Assembly: GCA_030765605.1 (NCBI GenBank)
Contig: JAVCCG010000133.1
Location: 1-64,000 of the forward strand
DNA: 64,000 bases
Direction: 5' to 3'
DNA from: Candidatus Alcyoniella australis
Lineage (GTDB): Bacteria; Lernaellota; Lernaellaia; JAVCCG01; Alcyoniellaceae
Position 1 is the stretch's first letter, and each line of letters starts with the position of its first letter. The notes beneath the pieces are model-generated. The model had not been told where the DNA came from and did no database searches. It saw nothing but the letters and a program-made list of their open reading frames with translations. Below, one piece after another: positions 1-8,512 of this stretch. Made by a program: the position numbers and the translations under genes.

Positions 1-2590
1 GCGATATCGCAGCCTCGGTGTTGTTCAGCGGGTCCTTGTTGATTAGCACGATCGCCAGGCTCTCGTCGTGGCCGTAGGCTTGGGCCGTGATGTAGGGCGT
101 GCCGCTGAGCTTCACGGTGTTCCAATCGCGCGTGCCGTACTGTCCGGCGGTCTCGATGGTGCGGTAGACCGTGCAGTCGGAGTCCTGGCACACGTCGACC
201 GCGATCTTGGGCGCGTACAGCGCCGGGTCGCGGCGCAGGGTGACGTAGTCCCAGACCGCGTTGCCGCCCAGTTCTTTGGCTCCGGGCTTGCGCCGCAGGA
301 ACACATGGAACTTGGCGGTCTGCTCGCGGTCGTAGAGTGTGATCTGGCGCGTGAGCTTGGTCCAGCCGTGGCTGTCGAAGATCCCCAGCGGATTGGCGGT
401 TTGGATGTACTGGTCCGCGGCGTTGCGTGCCTGGACCTCAAGCGTCGCGTTGCTCAGCAGGTCTTGGGTGCGAATGTAGCCCTCGAGCAGGTACGCCGAT
501 GGATCCTCGGCCCGCAGGTAGTAACGCTGGTACACGTGGTAGTAGTTGGGATTGCCGGTGAAGGTCACCTCGGCGCAGCGATCGCCCTCGAGGCAGTCGC
601 TGTCGATCACCTCGGTGTTGGTCAGCGTGCCGTTGGGCCACCAATAGAGGTTGTCGTAGGCGCCGACGTCGGAAAGCTCGAAACTCGGATCGCACAGCAG
701 GTTGGGGGTGTGCACGTCCAGCTGGTCCGTGCTGGTGCTGTAGGTCAGTGAGTAGCGGCTCTCTGGCTCGACCTCCACGGTCTGGAACAGCACCTCGGTG
801 TAGGCCGGGTTGTTGTTCGGCGCGTCGGCGAACTCGATTTGCAGCACGCAGTTCTCTGCGCCGCACTCCACCGAGGTCGATGCGCCCGAGGGATCGCCCT
901 GGTAGGTCCAGCCGTTGAGGTCGTCCTCGAAATCGCCGTTGGTCAGCAGGTTGGCCGACTGGAACGGATCCTCGTCGTCCGGGGTGAGGGTCATCCGGTC
1001 GAAGAAAGCGCTGCCGCTGATGTAGTGCTCGATGTCGGGGTTGTGGATATTGCCCGGGCCGCAGGCGTCGACCCCCACGCCGATTTCGCGGTGACGCAAC
1101 ATGCGCACGCGGATGAAGGACTCGTCCGCGCCGGTGGTGATCGAGCCGTAGGCCGACACGCCGTTGCGACCGACGTTGTCGAAGGTCAGGACTTTTACGT
1201 CGGTGACCAGCGGGGTCGCGGCTTGCAGATCTTGGACCAACATCTCGAACAGCAGCTGATTGGGCCGCGAATAGGCGCCGCTGTTGTCGGGTTGGATCAT
1301 GCCGTACATGCCGCGCGGCAGTTCCTCGTCGGTGTCGGCCAGGTTGTGCAGCGAGGCCATCTGCACGGTCTGACCCAGGCGGCTCAGGCGCACCAGCACG
1401 TCGGCGTTGAACATCGCACCCAACAGCGAGTAGCGCAGGTGGCGGAACGGACAGGGCGGCGGTGTCTGGCCGGGGAAGTTGGTCTCTTGTTCGGCGAAGG
1501 TCAGGCCGGTATTGAAGCTGGCGATGGCGATTAAAGTCGAGCTCGACCGCGATGGCTGATCCTGCCACACGTAGTCCTTCAAATCGTTCAGGGCGGTCAC
1601 CCTGGTCACCAGCTCGCGCGGCGCGGCCAGCGTGGCGGCGACTATCTGTTCCAGCAGCAGCTCGAGGTCGCGGCCGTAAAGGTCGCACAGCTCGGGCGCG
1701 AAATCGGGACGCAGGAAGTGGATCACCAGATAGTCCGGCCAGTATTGGTCGTCTACGCCCGAGTCGACGAAGGTCCGTAAAAACGCCTCGGCCTCGTTGG
1801 CGTCGCGCACCTCATAGGCATCGGCGCCGATCTTGATATCGGGGTCGACCGCTTTCATCGCCTGGCTGAACTCGAGAAACGCCTGGGCGTAGATCTCGGG
1901 GCTGATCGCCTGGTAACCCTGGGAGACCGCGCCCTCGGTGCCGAAGCCCTCCCACGGCTGGGAGTCGAGCTCCCAGTAGGTCACGCGGTCCTGCTTGTCG
2001 GTGCCGTTGATGTAGGTCACGTAATCCACAGCGCTCTGGATCACCTCGCTGCCCGCGACATCGGCGGTGATCGGATCATAAAGCGAGACCTGCAGGATCG
2101 GCTCGGCCCCCACCTCGCGGGCGAAGGTCAGGAATTCGTCGGTGCCAAAGGGGATCAGCACGCCGCCGGAGCCCACGCCCTGACGCCAATCCATCTGGCG
2201 CACCTGCATGCCGCCTGGATAGCGTAGCGTGGCCAGGCCGGCCGCTTGGGTCAACGCGAGCACGTCCGGCGCGTAGCAGCCGTAGATATCCTCGCCGCAG
2301 TCTTGGGCATCCGGATCCCACACACCGCCGCCGTTGGCGCTGAAGTGGCCGCCGCTGATTACATTGGCGCCATAGAACGAAGGGCTTACCGTGCTCAACG
2401 ATAGATCGAGATCAATTTCGATAATCGCCTCGCGGTCGGCCATGTCGCTCAGGTGCTGGCGCTCGCTCTCGTCGGCCAGCCCCGCGTTCGCATTGCCCGC
2501 CGAGCAGACCAGGGCCGCGGCTGCCAACACGAACAGGGTTGTCGTGAGCCGGAACGGTCTGAAACAAAAGGATTTAGGTGGTCGTGACAT
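1..2590 (-). CDS. Exported GH51-like (arabinofuranosidase-fold) protein with two CBM-like domains, 3' end beyond window
   Basis: This frame stays open from ATG 2590 (AGGAGGG Shine-Dalgarno 7 nt upstream) to the window edge, at least 863 codons, so the C-terminus is missing. It has a cleavable signal peptide (residues 1 to about 40). The next part resembles the GH51/GH79 clan-A barrel: FYGANVISGG near residue 75, LRYPGG at about 121-126 (the family's LRFPGG), YWELDSQPW at 205-213 and IAIASFNTG at 354-362. In the family the last two sites read like GNEPW (acid/base Glu) and end in a nucleophilic Glu. Here both Glu are replaced. From about 547 (NLLTNGDFEDD) and again from about 629 (NLLCDPSFE) come two beta-sandwich domains of CBM4/9 type. 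I infer a secreted, glycan-binding protein, possibly without hydrolase activity. Family assignment rests on motif reading only. Confidence 0.7.
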   Translation of the reverse strand, partial: MSRPPKSFCFRPFRLTTTLFVLAAAALVCSAGNANAGLADESERQHLSDMADREAIIEIDLDLSLSTVSPSFYGANVISGGHFSANGGGVWDPDAQDCGEDIYGCYAPDVLALTQAAGLATLRYPGGMQVRQMDWRQGVGSGGVLIPFGTDEFLTFAREVGAEPILQVSLYDPITADVAGSEVIQSAVDYVTYINGTDKQDRVTYWELDSQPWEGFGTEGAVSQGYQAISPEIYAQAFLEFSQAMKAVDPDIKIGADAYEVRDANEAEAFLRTFVDSGVDDQYWPDYLVIHFLRPDFAPELCDLYGRDLELLLEQIVAATLAAPRELVTRVTALNDLKDYVWQDQPSRSSSTLIAIASFNTGLTFAEQETNFPGQTPPPCPFRHLRYSLLGAMFNADVLVRLSRLGQTVQMASLHNLADTDEELPRGMYGMIQPDNSGAYSRPNQLLFEMLVQDLQAATPLVTDVKVLTFDNVGRNGVSAYGSITTGADESFIRVRMLRHREIGVGVDACGPGNIHNPDIEHYISGSAFFDRMTLTPDDEDPFQSANLLTNGDFEDDLNGWTYQGDPSGASTSVECGAENCVLQIEFADAPNNNPAYTEVLFQTVEVEPESRYSLTYSTSTDQLDVHTPNLLCDPSFELSDVGAYDNLYWWPNGTLTNTEVIDSDCLEGDRCAEVTFTGNPNYYHVYQRYYLRAEDPSAYLLEGYIRTQDLLSNATLEVQARNAADQYIQTANPLGIFDSHGWTKLTRQITLYDREQTAKFHVFLRRKPGAKELGGNAVWDYVTLRRDPALYAPKIAVDVCQDSDCTVYRTIETAGQYGTRDWNTVKLSGTPYITAQAYGHDESLAIVLINKDPLNNTEAAIS

Positions 2591-3020
2591 AATCGACCCT
2601 CCTCATTCCCGGCCCCATTGTAGAGATACAGCGGGCGATCGGCATGCACAGCGGATGCGGGCCGCGCCCAGGCACGTAAAACCCCAGATGGTAATTGTAA
2701 ATTTTTCCGACTTAGATTGTCAATCGACCAAGGCACAGTACAATCCGGATATTCACCCACGCAAGCGCATGTTTTTTCAGCAAATGGGATCTTCTGCCGC
2801 GCTGTTGACCGGTCGCGGAGGCGGCTTTGAGCCGCCCGCAAAGCTCGCGTATTGCGCTGGTCGTTGGCCAACGAACCGCGCCGCGTCGTGCAGAGCAGCG
2901 TTGATCTTAAGCGTGGAGTGCTTCCTTGTATTTGCGGCACCTTGCGCGCCTCGTTGACGAAACCTCATGAATAATCCAGGCTAGGTTCAGATGCCGTCGC
3001 ACTGCAGGAGGAGGTAACCA
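2591..3020. other. Intergenic region with repeat remnants
   Basis: The 430-bp gap lies between two divergent genes. I see no convincing gene: the open frames here lack ribosome sites and family likeness. The stretch 2815-2880 resembles the 80-bp repeat found at 31.3 kb, for example GGAGGCGGCTT followed by CGCTGGTCGTTGG. The stretch from about 2931 is a right-end copy of the dispersed inverted-repeat element. A strong AGGAGGAGG ribosome site at 3007-3015 serves the aminopeptidase. Confidence 0.6.
2931..2984 (+). repeat. Right-end copy of dispersed inverted-repeat element (degenerate)
   Basis: The sequence GCGGCACCTTGCGCGCCTCG and the following TCATGAATAATCCAGGCTA match the right end of the 186-bp element at 17589-17774 (GCGGTGTCTTGTGTGCCTCG, then TCATGAATAATCCGGGTTA). 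A possible diverged left end, AATCCGGATATTCA, lies near 2741. The interior does not match the other copies, so this is either a decayed or a mosaic copy. It ends 37 bp before the aminopeptidase start, in the same orientation as the other copies relative to the downstream gene. Confidence 0.6.
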
Positions 3021-4166
3021 ATGCTGGATCCGCGCGTAACCGAGCTGGCCGAAATCCTTGTAAACTATTCCACCAAGGTAAAAAAAGGCGATACCGTGCT
3101 GATTCACGGCGTGGGCCTGGAGACGCTGCCGATCGTCAAGCAGCTGCATAAGCTGGCCCTGTTGCGCGGCGCCAAGCTCGTCAAGTACGAGTTCATCGTG
3201 CCCGACATTGAGCTGGATTTCTACAACCTGGCCAAGCCCTCCCAAGCGGCCTACCAGCGGCCCCACGAGCTGGAGTTTATGAAGAGCGTCGATTGCTTTA
3301 TCGGCGTGCGCAGCCCTGAGAACTCGATGGTCTTTGCCAACGCCGAGGTCAAGAACATGCAGGCCGCACAGAAGGCGACCCACGCGATCCTCGACGAGCG
3401 CGTGCGCAACTCGCGCTGGGTGGTCACACGCTTCCCGACCCAGGGCGCGGCCCAGGACGCCAAGATGAGCCTGGAGCAGTTCACCGAATTTTTCTTCCGC
3501 GCCACGTGCATCGACTACCCGGCCCTGCGCAAGCACCAGCAGCAGTTGGTGCGGATCATGTCGCGCACCGATCAGGTGCAGATCAAATCCGCGGACACCG
3601 ACCTGCGCTTTTCAATCAAGGGCATCGGCGCGGTCAACTGCTGCGGCGAGCGCAACGTGCCCGACGGCGAGGTCTTCTCGGCGCCGGTACGCGACTCGGT
3701 GGAAGGCTACCTCACCTACAACTGCCCGAGCATTTACCAGGGCCGCGAGTTCAACAACGTGCGCCTCGAGTTTTCCAAGGGCAAGATCGTCAAGGCCGAG
3801 GCCGGAGCGCTGAGCGCCGAGCTGAACAAGGTATTCGACACCGATCCCGGCGCGCGCTACATCGGCGAGTTCGCAATCGGCACCAACCATGCGATCACCA
3901 CGCCGATGCGCAACATCCTGTTCGACGAAAAAATCGGCGGCTCGATCCACTTCACCCCGGGCATGGCCTACGACGAGACCGACAACGGCAACCGCAGCGC
4001 CGTGCACTGGGACTTGGTCAAGGTGCTCAAGCCCGAGTACGGCGGCGGCGAGATCTGGTTCGACAATAAGCTGATCCAGCGCAACGGCGAGTTCGTGCAT
4101 TCTAAATTGTTGGCGCTCAACCCGCCCAAGGCCGCCAAGGCCAAGGGTCGCAGGAAGAAAAACTAG
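3021..4166 (+). CDS. Aminopeptidase, peptidase family M29
   Basis: This 381-residue protein matches the M29 (AmpS/AmpT/PepS-type) metallo-aminopeptidases, which remove N-terminal residues from peptides with a two-metal centre. The C-terminal half shows the family's metal-site pattern: NVPDGEVFSAP (E217), GEFAIGTN (E283), FDEKIGGSIHF (E303, H310), Y317 and VHWD (H329, D331). Length is close to the family norm (about 370-410). There is no signal peptide, so it should act in the cytoplasm. The start is set by a strong AGGAGGAGG site. It lies 6 bp before polA on the same strand and is probably cotranscribed with it. Confidence 0.9.
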   Translation: MLDPRVTELAEILVNYSTKVKKGDTVLIHGVGLETLPIVKQLHKLALLRGAKLVKYEFIVPDIELDFYNLAKPSQAAYQRPHELEFMKSVDCFIGVRSPENSMVFANAEVKNMQAAQKATHAILDERVRNSRWVVTRFPTQGAAQDAKMSLEQFTEFFFRATCIDYPALRKHQQQLVRIMSRTDQVQIKSADTDLRFSIKGIGAVNCCGERNVPDGEVFSAPVRDSVEGYLTYNCPSIYQGREFNNVRLEFSKGKIVKAEAGALSAELNKVFDTDPGARYIGEFAIGTNHAITTPMRNILFDEKIGGSIHFTPGMAYDETDNGNRSAVHWDLVKVLKPEYGGGEIWFDNKLIQRNGEFVHSKLLALNPPKAAKAKGRRKKN

Positions 4167-4172
4167 CACCGG

Positions 4173-6827
4173 ATGTCCGACAAGCTGACACTGGTCGACG
4201 GCAGCGCCTACATCTTCCGGGCGTTCTACGCGATCCGCCATCTGAGCAACAGCCGCGGCCTGCCCACCAACGCGGTTTACGGTTTCGTGACCATGCTGCG
4301 CAAGCTGCTGCGCGAGCGTCCGCCACAGGCTGTGGCCGTGGTCTTCGACACCAAGGCGCCGACCTTTCGCCATGAGATGTACTCCGAGTACAAGGCCAAC
4401 CGACCCGCGCCGCCGCCTGAGCTGGTGCCGCAGTTCGAGCTGGTGCGGCGCGCGGTGCGCGCGTTCAATCTGCCGTGCCTCGAGCTCGACGGTTACGAGG
4501 CCGACGACCTGATCGCCACGCTGGCCCGGCGTGCGCAACTCAGCGGCTGGCAAGTCGAGATCGTCAGCTCGGACAAGGATCTGTACCAGGTGGTCGGCGA
4601 TGGCGTGCTGCTGTTCGATCCGCTCAAGGACCGCGAGATCGGCCCGCAGCAGGTTAAGCAGCGCTTCGGCTCGGTGCGCCAAGCTGTCGACGTGATGGGC
4701 CTGGCCGGCGATGCGGGGGACAACGTGCCCGGCGTACCCGGGATCGGCGAAAAGACAGCGCTCAAACTGCTGGCGCAGTACGGCAGTTTCGATAACGTGC
4801 TCTCGGCCGCGGGAACGATCAAGGGCAAGCTCGGCGAACGGCTGCGCGAGCACGAGCAGCAGGCGCGGCTGAGCCGCAAACTGGTAACTCTCGATTACCA
4901 TGTGCCGCTTGATGTTGATTTGGACGATTTAGCGCTATGCGAGCCCGACCAGCAGGCGCTGCACGAGCTGTTCAGCGAGCTGGAGTTCGACGCCCTGCTG
5001 GCCACGATCTCCGATGCCAAGAGCGTGGACCAGAGCAACTACCGGCTGATTCTCGACGAGTCGCAGCTGCAACAGGTTGTGGAGCAGATCCGCGCGGCGG
5101 GCCGACTGAGTGTGGATACCGAGACCAGCTCCGAGCGCCCGATGCTCGCCAAGCTGGTCGGCGTCAGCCTCTGCTGGGAAGACGAGTCCGCGGCCTACCT
5201 GCCCCTGGCGCACGACAGCGAGGGCAGCGAGCGCCAGCTCGAGATGCAACGGGCGTTGGAGATCCTCGGTCCGCTGCTGCGCGACCCGGCGCTGCCCAAG
5301 GTCGGGCACAACATTAAGTACGACCAGATCGTGTTCGCCAACGCCGGGATCGAACTACGCGGCGTGGCCGGCGACAGCATGCTCGCCTCCTACCTGTTGG
5401 CTCCGGATAAGCGGCAACACAACCTGTCCGAGGTGGCGATTTCCACGCTGGGGCACAGGGCCACGTCCTATACCGACGTCTGCGGTAAGGGTAAGGCGCA
5501 GATCCCGTTCGCCGCGGTGGCGCTCGATACCGCGCGCGACTACTCGTGCGAGGATGCTCATCTGTCGTGGCTGCTCGAACAGCAGCTTAGCGAGCGGCTC
5601 GAGCAACAGGGCCTGGAGAGTCTCTACCACGAGCTCGAGGTGCCGCTAATCGACGTGCTGGCGCGGATGGAGCGCCAAGGCGTGCTGCTCGAGCGTTCGA
5701 TCCTCGAACGGCTCTCGATCGAGCTGGCCGGATCGCTGGAAATTCTGCGCGCCAAGATCTATCGCAGCGCGGGCGCGGAGTTCAACATCCAGTCGCCCAA
5801 GCAGATCGCGCCGATCCTGTTTGAGAAGCTCGGCCTGCCGGTAATTAAAAAGACCAAGACCGGCCCGAGCACCGACGTCAGCGTACTCGAACAGCTCGCG
5901 CCGCTGCACGAATTGCCGCAGATGCTGCTGGAATACCGCAGCATGTCCAAGCTCAAAGGAACCTATGCCGACGCCCTGCCCGGGCTGATCAATCCGCACA
6001 CCTTGCGCATTCACACATCGTTCAACATGACCTCCACGGCCACCGGTCGACTGTCGAGTTCGGATCCGAACCTGCAGAACATCCCGGTGCGCACGCCCGA
6101 GGGGCGGCGAATCCGCGAGGCGTTCATCGCGCCGCCGGGCTGCGTGCTGCTCTGCGCCGACTACAGCCAGATCGAGCTGCGGATCATGGCGCGGCTCTCC
6201 GGCGACGCGGGGATGTGCGACGCGTTCGAGCGCGGCCAGGACGTGCACCGTCGCACTGCGGGCGAGATCTTCGACAAGCCGCCGGACCAGGTCAGCGACG
6301 AGGAACGCCGCCGGGCCAAGACCATCAACTTCGGCATCATCTACGGCATCAGCGCCTTCCGCCTCGGCCGCGAGCTGGGGATCGAGGTCGGCGAGGCCAA
6401 GCGTTTCATGGACCGTTACTTCGAACGCTACAGCGGCGTGGCGCGCTACATGGAACAACAGGTGGAGCAGGCGCGCGAGCACGGCTACGTCGAGACGCTG
6501 CTCGGCCGCCGTCGCGCGTTGCCCGACATCAACGGCCGCGACCACAACATGCGGATGTTCGCCGAGCGCGTGGCGGTCAACACCCCGATCCAGGGCACAG
6601 CCGCTGACATCATCAAGCGCGCGATGCTCGAGGTCGACCGCGAGATCGGGCGCGTCCAAGGCGCGCGGATGCTCTTGCAGGTCCACGACGAGCTGGTGTT
6701 CGAGGTGCCGCAAGAGCGGGCCGATGAGCTGTCCCAGCTGGTGGTCGGGCTGATGAAGAGCGCTTCGTCGGAGGTGCCGATCGAGGTCGATGTGGGCCGC
6801 GGTCGCAACTGGGCCGAGGCGCACTGA
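4173..6827 (+). CDS. polA: DNA polymerase I
   Basis: This 884-residue protein has all three PolA domains. The 5'-3' exonuclease/FEN domain covers residues 1 to about 290 (VDGSAYIFRAFYA, SSDKDLYQVV, GDAGDNVPGVPGIGEKTA). The 3'-5' exonuclease looks active: SVDTET near 315 (Exo I), HNIKYD (Exo II) and YSCED (Exo III). The polymerase domain carries motif A DYSQIELR near 662, motif B RRAKTINFGIIYG near 715 and motif C VHDELVFEVP near 836. The enzyme processes Okazaki fragments and fills repair gaps. It follows the aminopeptidase by 6 bp with only a weak ribosome site, suggesting translational coupling. Confidence 0.97.
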   Translation: MSDKLTLVDGSAYIFRAFYAIRHLSNSRGLPTNAVYGFVTMLRKLLRERPPQAVAVVFDTKAPTFRHEMYSEYKANRPAPPPELVPQFELVRRAVRAFNLPCLELDGYEADDLIATLARRAQLSGWQVEIVSSDKDLYQVVGDGVLLFDPLKDREIGPQQVKQRFGSVRQAVDVMGLAGDAGDNVPGVPGIGEKTALKLLAQYGSFDNVLSAAGTIKGKLGERLREHEQQARLSRKLVTLDYHVPLDVDLDDLALCEPDQQALHELFSELEFDALLATISDAKSVDQSNYRLILDESQLQQVVEQIRAAGRLSVDTETSSERPMLAKLVGVSLCWEDESAAYLPLAHDSEGSERQLEMQRALEILGPLLRDPALPKVGHNIKYDQIVFANAGIELRGVAGDSMLASYLLAPDKRQHNLSEVAISTLGHRATSYTDVCGKGKAQIPFAAVALDTARDYSCEDAHLSWLLEQQLSERLEQQGLESLYHELEVPLIDVLARMERQGVLLERSILERLSIELAGSLEILRAKIYRSAGAEFNIQSPKQIAPILFEKLGLPVIKKTKTGPSTDVSVLEQLAPLHELPQMLLEYRSMSKLKGTYADALPGLINPHTLRIHTSFNMTSTATGRLSSSDPNLQNIPVRTPEGRRIREAFIAPPGCVLLCADYSQIELRIMARLSGDAGMCDAFERGQDVHRRTAGEIFDKPPDQVSDEERRRAKTINFGIIYGISAFRLGRELGIEVGEAKRFMDRYFERYSGVARYMEQQVEQAREHGYVETLLGRRRALPDINGRDHNMRMFAERVAVNTPIQGTAADIIKRAMLEVDREIGRVQGARMLLQVHDELVFEVPQERADELSQLVVGLMKSASSEVPIEVDVGRGRNWAEAH

Positions 6828-6850
6828 GCCGCAGGCTGATCTGGAAAACG

Positions 6851-8512
6851 TTGGAGGGTCGGATGAACAACCCAGGCAAGGTCGGGCTGCTGGCAATCGC
6901 CGTCTGTCTGCTGTTTGCCGTGCCGGCCGTGGCCGATGAGGGCCTGCTGTGGTCGATCGAACTCGACCGCGCGCCGAGTTCGATCTGCCTGTTGGCCAAC
7001 GGCAGCTACCTTGCGATGAGCTTTGAGGGACGTATCGATTTATTGCGCCGCGGCGACAACGGCGAGGCGCGCTGGACCTACAACTCCGACGATCCGGACG
7101 CCGAGCTGCTGCTGCGCGCCGACCGCTTCGACATCTATTTCTACGGCCTTGAGTTTGGCGACGAATCGTGGTCCGTGCTGCGGTGGTCCACCGGATCAGC
7201 TGATCCGCTGTGGCGCACGGAGCTGCCCGACGATTTGGAGCCGATCGGCCTTAATGGATTTGCCGTTGATTCGCGCGGCGAGCTGGCCGCGGTGCTCGCG
7301 GCCGATAGCGGGGACAACGCGGTGCTGTTGTTGATCGACCACAGCGGCGAGCTGCAACGCTATGAGCCCGAGTCGCTGATTGCGCCCGCCGCGCTGTCGC
7401 TGAGCTCGGGCGGCGCGCGCGCGGCGATCCGGGGCTCGCGCATCGTGCTGCTCGACCTCGAGGCCCTCGCGCCCCTAGCAGCGCTGGACGCCGAGCCCGA
7501 GTCGAGCCTGGCCCTATCCGGCGATGGATCAATGCTGCTGTTGGCCGAGGCCGACTCGCTGTTGCTCTACCACTACGCCGATGGCGCGCTCGAATCGGTT
7601 TGGAGCTATGAGCTGGCCGAGCCGACGAGGCGCGCGGCGTACACGGTCCTGGCGCGCGACGGGGCCTACGGCGCGGCCGCGATCTTTGATCAGGACGACC
7701 CGTTCGCCCTGGAGTTGCTGTTCGTGCGTGACGGCGATTCGCCGCTGGTCAACGCTCTGAGCCTGACCCCCGGACAGGGCGAGCAGCTTGACGGCATCGC
7801 CGATTTGGCTGCGGACGACGACGCCGAGTTCGTGCTGCTGGCGACCCTGGGATTTGAGGGCGAGCAAAGCGACCACGAGCTGCTGGCAGCCCGGCGCGGC
7901 GAGGGCGCGGCGCTGTTCGCGTTCAACGCTGCGGGATCGGCCCTCGCTGCCGACATCTCGCCCGGTGGAGTTTACGGTGCGGCCGCCGGTGTCATCGGGC
8001 ATACGGACCAGCGCGAGGCGGGTGGCTGGTTGGCGATGTTCAAAATCGAAGAGGCCGTGCCTCCCCCGTCCGACGACGACGACGACGGCGAACGGCACTA
8101 CGACGACGACTACAATGATGAAGACGACGCCGAGCTGCTGTCCGATCTGTGCGCGTGTTTCTGTGCCGTGACCTGCGCTTCCTGCATGTCTGAGGGCTGC
8201 ACGTGCGGGGACGATGATGATGATGACGACGACGACGACGACATCGTGGACGACGACGACGATGATGATGATGACATCGTGGACGATGACGACATTGTCG
8301 ATGACGACCAAGACGACGATGACGACGATGATGACGACGACACGGATGAGAGCGGCAACGACGATAAGTCGGGCTGCGGCTGCGCCCTGAACGTGCCTCC
8401 GTCCGGAGGCTCGCTGCCCTGGATCGTTTTATTCATGATCCTGTTGTATTTCAGAAGGTCGGCCGCGCTCCAAACTGCAACCATTCGCCGCGGTAATACG
8501 CCGGGGCGTTGA
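6851..8512 (+). CDS. Exported beta-propeller-like protein with poly-Asp linker and MYXO-CTERM-like tail
   Basis: This 553-residue protein starts with a signal peptide (MNNPGKVGLLAIAVCLLFAVPAVADE), preceded by GGAGGG. Residues about 30-395 form repeats of short strands with spaced Trp, Gly and Asp that look like a beta-propeller, but I cannot name the family. Next comes a Cys-rich segment (DLCACFCAVTCASCMSEGCTCG), then several long Asp runs broken by IV, and finally SGCGCAL, a hydrophobic stretch (LPWIVLFMILLYF) and RR. A Cys motif, one helix and basic residues is the layout of MYXO-CTERM-type sorting tails, so surface or outer-membrane anchoring is inferred. The last 62 bp overlap the convergent gene, and 20 residues follow the RR, which is long for such a tail. 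Confidence 0.75.
   Translation: MEGRMNNPGKVGLLAIAVCLLFAVPAVADEGLLWSIELDRAPSSICLLANGSYLAMSFEGRIDLLRRGDNGEARWTYNSDDPDAELLLRADRFDIYFYGLEFGDESWSVLRWSTGSADPLWRTELPDDLEPIGLNGFAVDSRGELAAVLAADSGDNAVLLLIDHSGELQRYEPESLIAPAALSLSSGGARAAIRGSRIVLLDLEALAPLAALDAEPESSLALSGDGSMLLLAEADSLLLYHYADGALESVWSYELAEPTRRAAYTVLARDGAYGAAAIFDQDDPFALELLFVRDGDSPLVNALSLTPGQGEQLDGIADLAADDDAEFVLLATLGFEGEQSDHELLAARRGEGAALFAFNAAGSALAADISPGGVYGAAAGVIGHTDQREAGGWLAMFKIEEAVPPPSDDDDDGERHYDDDYNDEDDAELLSDLCACFCAVTCASCMSEGCTCGDDDDDDDDDDDIVDDDDDDDDDIVDDDDIVDDDQDDDDDDDDDDTDESGNDDKSGCGCALNVPPSGGSLPWIVLFMILLYFRRSAALQTATIRRGNTPGR

Noticed and set aside
2391-2957. Plus-strand frame of 188 codons and overlapping frames in the first intergenic region
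   Set aside because: They overlap the start of the GH51-like gene or repeat remnants and lack a ribosome site and family likeness.
3612-4901. Long minus-strand open frame antisense to the aminopeptidase and polA
   Set aside because: It is the mirror of two clearly identified genes in GC-rich DNA, has no ribosome site and shows low-complexity Val/Leu/Arg/Gln composition.
8110-8484. Minus-strand Ser-rich frame
   Set aside because: Its Ser runs are the reverse reading of the Asp codons of the exported protein on the plus strand.
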